Of a stretch of DNA of 60,000 bases, positions 14,501 through 22,889 are shown piece by piece. Positions within the stretch are counted from its first letter, which is position 1, and each line of letters opens with the position of its first letter. Origin of the DNA: Glandiceps talaboti (Eukaryota > Hemichordata > Enteropneusta > Spengelidae); assembly GCF_964340395.1 (NCBI RefSeq), contig NC_135553.1, forward strand, positions 13,780,501 through 13,840,500, in the 5' to 3' direction. The notes under the pieces were generated by a model that saw nothing but the letters and a program-made list of their open reading frames with translations, did not search any database and was not told where the DNA came from. The position numbers and the translations under genes were made by a program.

Positions 14501-17500
14501 AGTAAAAGTGACCATGTGTATGAAAATAGGTGCCTTTTGTCTTCGGATTGAACAAAATAACTACTATTCTTTTATATTTGAAGGAAACCATGCTAAACGA
14601 CATACACCAAGCGTGTGTCTGTAAATCAATAATTGGAAAATGTGTACAAAGATTGTACGCAAGGCAGTGACTGTAAATAAACTGGGTAAACACCGCTAAT
14701 CACCACGTCAGTGTGACTCACGGCCAGTCTGTACTATGTACGCCTGTAGCTTTTCCATATATTGAAAAATCACCATGCATATATTTAAAGTTGGTTTACT
14801 ATTGGTTAAAAGGGGCTTTACTTTTGTTTAACCGATTTTATCACAAATCATGAATCAATTTTTACACAATGTTGTCGTGTTTTTGCTATCAGTGGGTTAT
14901 AAATACGGACTGGATTTGAGTTGTTTCAAGATGTGGTCTTTTTTCAATTAGAAAAACGTATAATACTATCTAAATAAATACCCATTTATCATCCATCTAA
15001 TTTAAGATAACATGAATTTTACCTGAATGTACGAATTAAATGATTATATATCGGTGACTAACTCACGCTATATTGCAGTTGCCATCAAAAATGTATGATA
15101 CATGTCCATAGTCCATGCCATCTATAATGCAGTAATCTGTTTGAAACGACAATGAAGCAAAAAAAAATTTAAAATATGGACAAAAAAAACAATAAACAAA
15201 GAGATTATGTTGATATTTTGTTTGATGTTTTATTGTTGTGTGAATATTTCAGTTTGCTGCAAAAGGTGGTACACCTTTAGTAGAATTCGTTTCCCTGCCA
15301 AAAGTGTTCCCAAAGCTTGGTTAACAAAATAACTATTTTCAATTAGTTTCTAATACGTTTACTTACTTGACTCGGAACAAGTAAATGTGTCGGTACAAAA
15401 TTCGATTTCAATGTCGTCGCCATCACAAGAAGGTGCGTCACATTCTCGCCGTCTTTCACGCTGAGTTGGAATCTCGTACTCAATAGTACAGTGAAAGCTT
15501 TCGTCATAATACACGGTCGATGGTTTGCAGGGTGACCAGTCACTCCATTCACCCCACTGACCTAAAATTATACCATTATGAAGATGAGAAGACTTTATTG
15601 ATTTGAGAAAGTAAGTGACAGGTCTGCTGTATCCACCTAGTATTGTTTGCATACTATCTTACTAGTCTGAGAGCAACATTCTGAGTCCAATATTCATTTT
15701 TTTTCCGCACGTGCTTTTTTGGTAGCCGGTGGAGTTAAACAAAAGTGAAGTTTGACAAGGATATCTCTTTAATGTAGAGTAACTAAGTTTCTGTCTCGTT
15801 TAGAGAATTATTATCCCTCAGCGACCAATTTGTTTGAAAATCAAAAAATATCTTAATTTACATAAGACTTGCCACTGGAAAGCTTGTTCGTGATAATGAA
15901 TAACGCTAAAATAATCATAATGAAAATTTGAGGTCACTACCTTGTTTTTCAAGGAAATCAAAAATAATTTATTTTCACGGTATTCGGCGGCCATTTTGGT
16001 TTGGCTGAATATATAATCAAATATAAAATATACTGAAACTAAACATTTTGAACGGGGAGTGAAGGAAGCTATCTACATCCGGGCTCTTAAACCATCATTG
16101 AACAGAGACGGAGGGCGATATAAACTTCCAGGCACCTATGACCCCTTATTAGGCTCACATGCCCATAAGGTCACGTGTACTGAATAGTGGGTCAATCTGT
16201 TGACAAAGACTGAAGTGTGCAGTCGAAAATTTCAGGTAAAATTTTCAAGTTGTATTTGAAACAAAAGTTAAATTGAATACTATGGTTTAATATTATTTTC
16301 AAAAATGTGCATGGTGATCCTAATTATTTTTTAAACCGAGGATGTGAGAGACTTTTCTTGATTTATATTGCCAAGTTGTCTATTAAATTAAGATATATTC
16401 TAACCCTGCATAATATTCACAGTCAGTTTAATACAGCAACTCGCACGAACGCACCAACTACAGCAAGTTAATGTACAAATGACTTCACCTATACCTCAAA
16501 CACAAACCCGGGGGAGCACAACCTAGCTATCAACCTCATAGTATTAGAATAAAGTTACTCTACAAGTATAAACTCACCACTCTGTCGTCGTTCAATGGCA
16601 CCATGTCTAAATGCCGAGAGTGGGTCTTCCATCCTTTCAAGTAATACGTCATTCTGTCGAGTATACGTACGTAAAATATGATTGTATTAGGGGAAGCCTT
16701 TTTAATTGCCATGTTTCTCATGACACTATGAATATAAATACTCGACGCCCTCTACGACCAGACGATAAACAAATACTATGTTTAACATACATGATGGTAA
16801 TATGACGACACCACAAGTGTGTATCAGGGCGAAAATTATTATTTATCACTGAAATTTAGTATATGAGAGGAAACCAATGGTTCATCGTTTTCCTCTAACT
16901 TTAATAAGCCATTTTCCGTCTCGCGGCAGATCTCACGTGATCCCACGAGATCCCATTGAGTGCATAGCAACCACGTAAGGATGGTCAAGTTGGAGTATCA
17001 AACGTTTAGCAACACCATTGTTCTCATTCTAGATGATATGGTCACAAAAGGCAGTATTTTTTCAGATGAAGGCGTTGACTTTCATGTAAACAAAATGGCC
17101 ACCCCGAAAGCTACCTACTTGGCAAACGTTGTTAGGTATATTTGCATATTTCTCGAGATCTGCCAAGATACAAAATGGCTCATTGTCGATTTAAATCTAC
17201 ACTAGCAGCAATGGGGATATTTCTTTCATAACCAAGATATATTCACTCAACATTAGTCAACTTCTAAACAACCATTGCATTTGATAATTAGTGGTCAATA
17301 TTATCTGTAGGCCGTGTAGTGGCAAGTTTAAAACTTGAGAGAAAGCTCGGTTTTGAATCTGTCACCATGTTAAAACTGTACCAATTGTAACTGGAGTATC
17401 ATTTTCCAGATTAGATAACTACAATATATATTCACTGGAAATTGTTTAAATACCAATAATTAGACATGTAGTACGGAGATTTTGGGCCAACCAGTAATAT

Positions 17501-17908
17501 CCAATATATCTCGAATTTTGGCCTCGAAAAGAATGAGAAATAAATACACACCTGAGTGTTGACTTTGAAAGTAGGATGGTTTCTTGAGTTTTCTCTCAAA
17601 TGAACTCGTTTCAGAATGTCATCCTGGTCGAAAATAAAAATACAACATAATGAGTAAAGAGTGTTATTTATTTTTTGTATTAAATTAATCTTCAATTTTC
17701 CACACCTTTGTTCACCTTCATCTATCACAATTACAGATTGGGGAGATATTACCATTATATACGTTATATGCTATATGACAATGCATATACAAGTGGTAAG
17801 ACTATGACAGTTAAAAAGCATATATCACATATCATATTATCATTACATTGTTTGATGCATACTCTCAAACATGTACACACACACACACACACACACACAT
17901 ACTGAGGC

Positions 17909-17945
<37 letters not shown>

Positions 17946-17960
17946 GGCAGGCAGGCAGGC

Positions 17961-18043
<83 letters not shown>

Positions 18044-19516
18044 TATCATTCATCACAAAATGGCAGACGGGCTGACGAATTACGGTTCAAATAAAGGCAC
18101 ATACCTGCTTGAAAGGGAATGCTGCGTTCGTGTATAGTACAGCCCAAATCAACAATGGTAATAAGTAAGGTGCTATCGATGACATGGCTGCAACTAAAGG
18201 AAATCATAATTAAAAGAATATTGGACAGAGAAATATAGTACGTACGTACACATCATACGTACACATACATACATACATACATACATATACATACATACTT
18301 ATATTCACTTTTATATATATTCATGAGCGCATAGTAGAACACAAGTCTTGTTAAAAGGAGGAGGCGCTCGTCACTTGTCTGTTCATAACGACTGGCCGAA
18401 CATTTTCGCCTTAATAACATTCACTTCATGTGAATAATATAACAGAACCCCAACCCCCCGCCCCCTGACAAGTGAGTGCCGGTGTAGTAGTCGTGCGTGG
18501 TAAGCACAAAACTGTAAATACTTTGTAAACCTCGTTATTATAATTTTAATTAAGACATATTGATAGAGAAACAGATGTCGGCGGAAATTAGAAATAACAA
18601 AATTAACCTTTGAAAAAAAAATGCATGAACTGTTCTCAAATCCCGAAATGACTTTATACTGCTCTTATTTATTTTAATGAAAGTTATTATTATTGAAGGA
18701 AATTATTGTTTACAATCATGCTTTTTTCAGCAACAGGAACTTAGCCTTACGATCGGAACTAATATGATTTCGGTAAAAGTTTGATTCCGTCTAATTGGCA
18801 ATTATTGTTACATTGAGTGTTATAGAATTTTTGTTTATTCAGCTACGATAAAACATCTGTTAGCCTAAGGCTGAAGCGAAGGAATTTCAGAAAACGCGTT
18901 GGCTACCCTAATTACTTTTTTTGTCGCAAAGCTGTCGAAAAATGGCGTCCGCAACCATGTTGCTAATTTTGATATTTTAGTAGCAGAGCTGTATAACAAA
19001 TTCATTTCCAATGTATAGTCATACGTTATCATTGCCTACTTGAGTCATACATATTTTGATTTTACATTAGTGAGTAATCAAAAATCGAACTACAATGCAA
19101 CCTCCTATAAACTCGAAAATTTATTCTAGACTGCAAGATCCGTAATTTAATCAATGTGACGTCATGAAATATATTTGAAACAACCTGTGAAATAGTACTG
19201 ACAATTTCATCCTAGTTTTATAATCACTAGTACTACCCGTGCAATTTCTCCCTCCCCCTCCCTCTTGCTCCCTCTTTTGGTTAAATCTGATGTTTCAGTA
19301 TTTTTGTACAATTTCTAGCAACTTCAAATAAACAAAGAAAAAGGGAACAAAACATTATTACGGACAAATACACACGTTACGATTGAAATAATTTTTTTTA
19401 AAGACAAAGTTTTACCACAGGTATCTAACAAGTAACTATTATAAATTAATTTCCCAAATTCTCTCACCAAAACGTCGATTTACCAATAAATAATAACCAG
19501 ATACTTTGACTTTCAA

Positions 19517-19584
<68 letters not shown>

Positions 19585-19678
19585 CACCACCACCACCACC
19601 ACCACCACCACCACCACCACTACTATTACTACTACTACTACTACCACCACCACCACCACCACCACCACCACCACCACC

Positions 19679-19713
<35 letters not shown>

Positions 19714-22700
19714 AACTACTACTACTACTACATGTACATCATCTGGGTACATCAGAAAAGGCTCAAGCTAGTAGCGCTTAATGTAATGGCAGCAGGTTTG
19801 TTTTACTGCTAAAATGACAACTCAATCCATACATTTTTTGACTTTTTTGAGGTTTACGTAGAATAACGACTCAGTAACAATCACATCGGCCAATTAAAAT
19901 TTGTTTTGATGGTATCGATACCAGTTTCATTACGAGGGAAATAAGTTGATTGAAAGGTACTGATGGACAACTTGTTCATCTAATCTATCACCGGATGGCA
20001 AAATATTGGGTGCAGTCTCCAGCTTGAGAATCTGACAGTCATTTAGAAATCACTAAAACAATATACTCGTGCCATCAATAAAATGATCCATCGATAAGAG
20101 GTTTTGAACAGTGAACGAAATATATGCACGAGCGATAGCGAGTGCATATATTGAGTTCACTGGTCAAAACCGAGTGGTATACCTTCCCCAGGGGGTGGTT
20201 TATCGCTATTATATTATACCAGTATATTGAAAATATCGGAAACAAGATAAGAACTAACGTTTTCTCGTTTCATATGCGCCCCTGTGGCTAATTTGCATAA
20301 CAATAACGCTGCTTTCAAGACAGCTGATCTTGGCCTCAACGTGAACGTCGTGCAGCGACTGGATTTATTTTACCTGCGAATCGTTTCTAGGGATAATCTG
20401 TACATTGATCGGCTCATTAAAAGTGCACAGTGATGAATAAACAACCTGTTTGACTCAAGGTATAAACTTGAAGTGGTTTATTGAATACAGCATGCTTCGA
20501 TCGTTCCCGGCCGAATTCGCGACTCGGTGAAGTGATAGACAGGTTGATATTTACAATGTATTTATATTACTGGAAGTTACGTCAGTAGATTTTCGGGTTT
20601 GAGGATTTCCCTCTCGGATTGATGACTGATACTCTAGGACAGGATCCCAGAAAAATTTCTATTTAGATTAATGGTAAGTCGGCCAGTGTAAGTTCTTTCA
20701 CTTGCTTCATTTTTATCGGAAAGGACAGGACAGCTCACCAATGTTTCCACTCCAACTGGCCGCGCCGCGCCGAGGTGGGACCGATTTCGTGCATGCCTTG
20801 ACCTTAGTACATGTAGTAGGCGATGATTTGAACAAATACGCGATGACTTGGTTGCTTTCGAAATTTCCTTCAATAATATCTCATAAAATATTGTCTCATT
20901 GAGAGAAAATCCTCCTCTGACAATTCGAAGAGTTCACTATCAGTATCACGGCGGACTACAACTCAACGCTCGTAGACGAACAAAATTTGGACGCGTGCCA
21001 GCAGTGCATTATCGTACCAGCAGTGCATTATCACTCGTTTTAGACGCGCTAGTTCGATGTCTAGACCAATCAGATCCCTCGATTTCCACCATCAATATAC
21101 TGGTATAATATAATGTGGATTATATTATACCAGTATATTGATGGTGGAAATCGAGGGATCTGATTGGTCTAGACATCGAGCTAGCGCGTCTAAAACAAGT
21201 GATAATGCACTGCTGGTACGATAATGCACTGCTGGCACGCGTCCAAATTTTGTTCGTCTACGAGCATTGAGTTGTACTACAACTTGTAGTCCGCCGTGAT
21301 ACTGATAGTGAACTCTTCGAATTGTCAGAGGAGGATTTTCTCTCAATGGGACAATATTTTATGAGAAATTATGAAGGAAATTTCGAAAGCAACCCAGTCA
21401 TCGCGTATTTGTTCAAATCATTGCCTACTACATGTACTAAGGTCAAGGCGCTAGGCATGCACGAGATCGGTCGCGGTCCCAGCCTCGGCGCGGCTGGAGT
21501 GGAAACATTGGTGAGCTGTCCTGTCCTGTCATAAAAATGAAGCAAGTGAAAGAGGTTACACTGGCCGACTTACCATTAATCTAAATAGAAATTTGTCTGG
21601 GATCCTGTCCTAAAGTATCAGTCATCAATCCGAGAGGGAAATCCTCAAACCCGAAAATCTACTGACGTAACTTCCAGTAATATAAATACATTGTAAATAT
21701 CAACCTGCCGCCATGCCTATCGTCTCACTTCACCGAGTCGCGAATTCGGCCGGGAACGATCGAAGCACGATGTATTTAATAAACCACTTCAAGTTTATTC
21801 CTTGAGTCAAACAGGTTGTTTATTCATCACTGTGCACTTTTAATGAGCCGATCAATGTACAGATTATCCCTAGAAACGACGAGCAGATAAAATAAATCCA
21901 GTCGCTGCACGACGTTCACATTGAGGCCAAGATCAGCTGTCTTGAAAAGCAGCGTTATTGTTATGCAAATTAGACACAGAGGCGCATGTGAAACGAGAAA
22001 ACGTTAGTTCTTATCTTGTTTCCGATATTTTCAATATACTGGTATAATATAATAGCGATAAACCACCCCCTGGGGAAGGTATACCACTCGGTTTTGACCA
22101 GTGAACTCAATATATGCACTCGCTATCGCTCGTGCATATATTTCGTTCACTGGTCAAAACCTCTTGGTATACCATCCCCAGGGGGTGGTTTATTGCTTAA
22201 ATATACTACATAATCAAATAGCTACTTCTATTTCCTTATATATAGATTATATTCGACTTTTTAATATTAGCAAAAAAAATACTTCTAAAAAATTATTCAG
22301 CTACTAGAGAAATAGTTGTTTGACGAGAAAACTGGGCGTTGAGATATTGTGATCAGGTGAGAGGAAAATTAATCTCCCTGCGTTGTCACAGTAACTTTAA
22401 GGAGATTAATGAAAGTATATGGCACGTGGTTTGGAATTCTTTTGAGTTCACATTTATCTTAAAATGCCAGACGATTTCAAGTTTTACTTGTATCTAATTA
22501 TATAGAAGGCGCTTTTCTTAAAGTAAACGCATTTCTTTTCTTTTTTTCAATTGAGATGATAAAGGCCAGAGGTGAACGAATTGTTTCAAGATTGGGACTG
22601 GTTCCAGAGGAATTTGATTGAGAGAAGTTAACATCTCGATCTGGGAAGTAAAGTGAACTTTATACATTTCAATTTGTTTTAGCTTTTTCTGGTTGATTGT

Positions 22701-22831
22701 GTCTCGGTGCTAGAATGACTTGAGTGTTTTGCTCAGTTGTGTGATCGTTCGCTGATCTTCGCTATATATCGGATCGTTTGTGATATGCATAGAACTAGCG
22801 ACACCAAATATTAATATACATACGCACGCGC

Positions 22832-22889
<58 letters not shown>

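Noticed and set aside
14271-14693. 140-codon minus-strand frame in an intron of the ZP gene
   Set aside because: It overlaps the 44-nt VWC-like exon in another arrangement and shows no domain. The small exons and their phases explain the region better.
17877-18041. CRISPR-like regular repeats
   Set aside because: The arrays here are simple tandem microsatellites without spacers, and the genome is animal.
17764-18137. Several open frames rich in CLSV or TDRQ repeats on both strands
   Set aside because: They are translations of the (ACAG)n microsatellite; all frames are open because the repeat lacks stops.
19506-19781. Poly-Leu/poly-Pro frame and poly-Val antisense frame
   Set aside because: Translation of the (CTA)/(CCA) trinucleotide array; no splice or start context.
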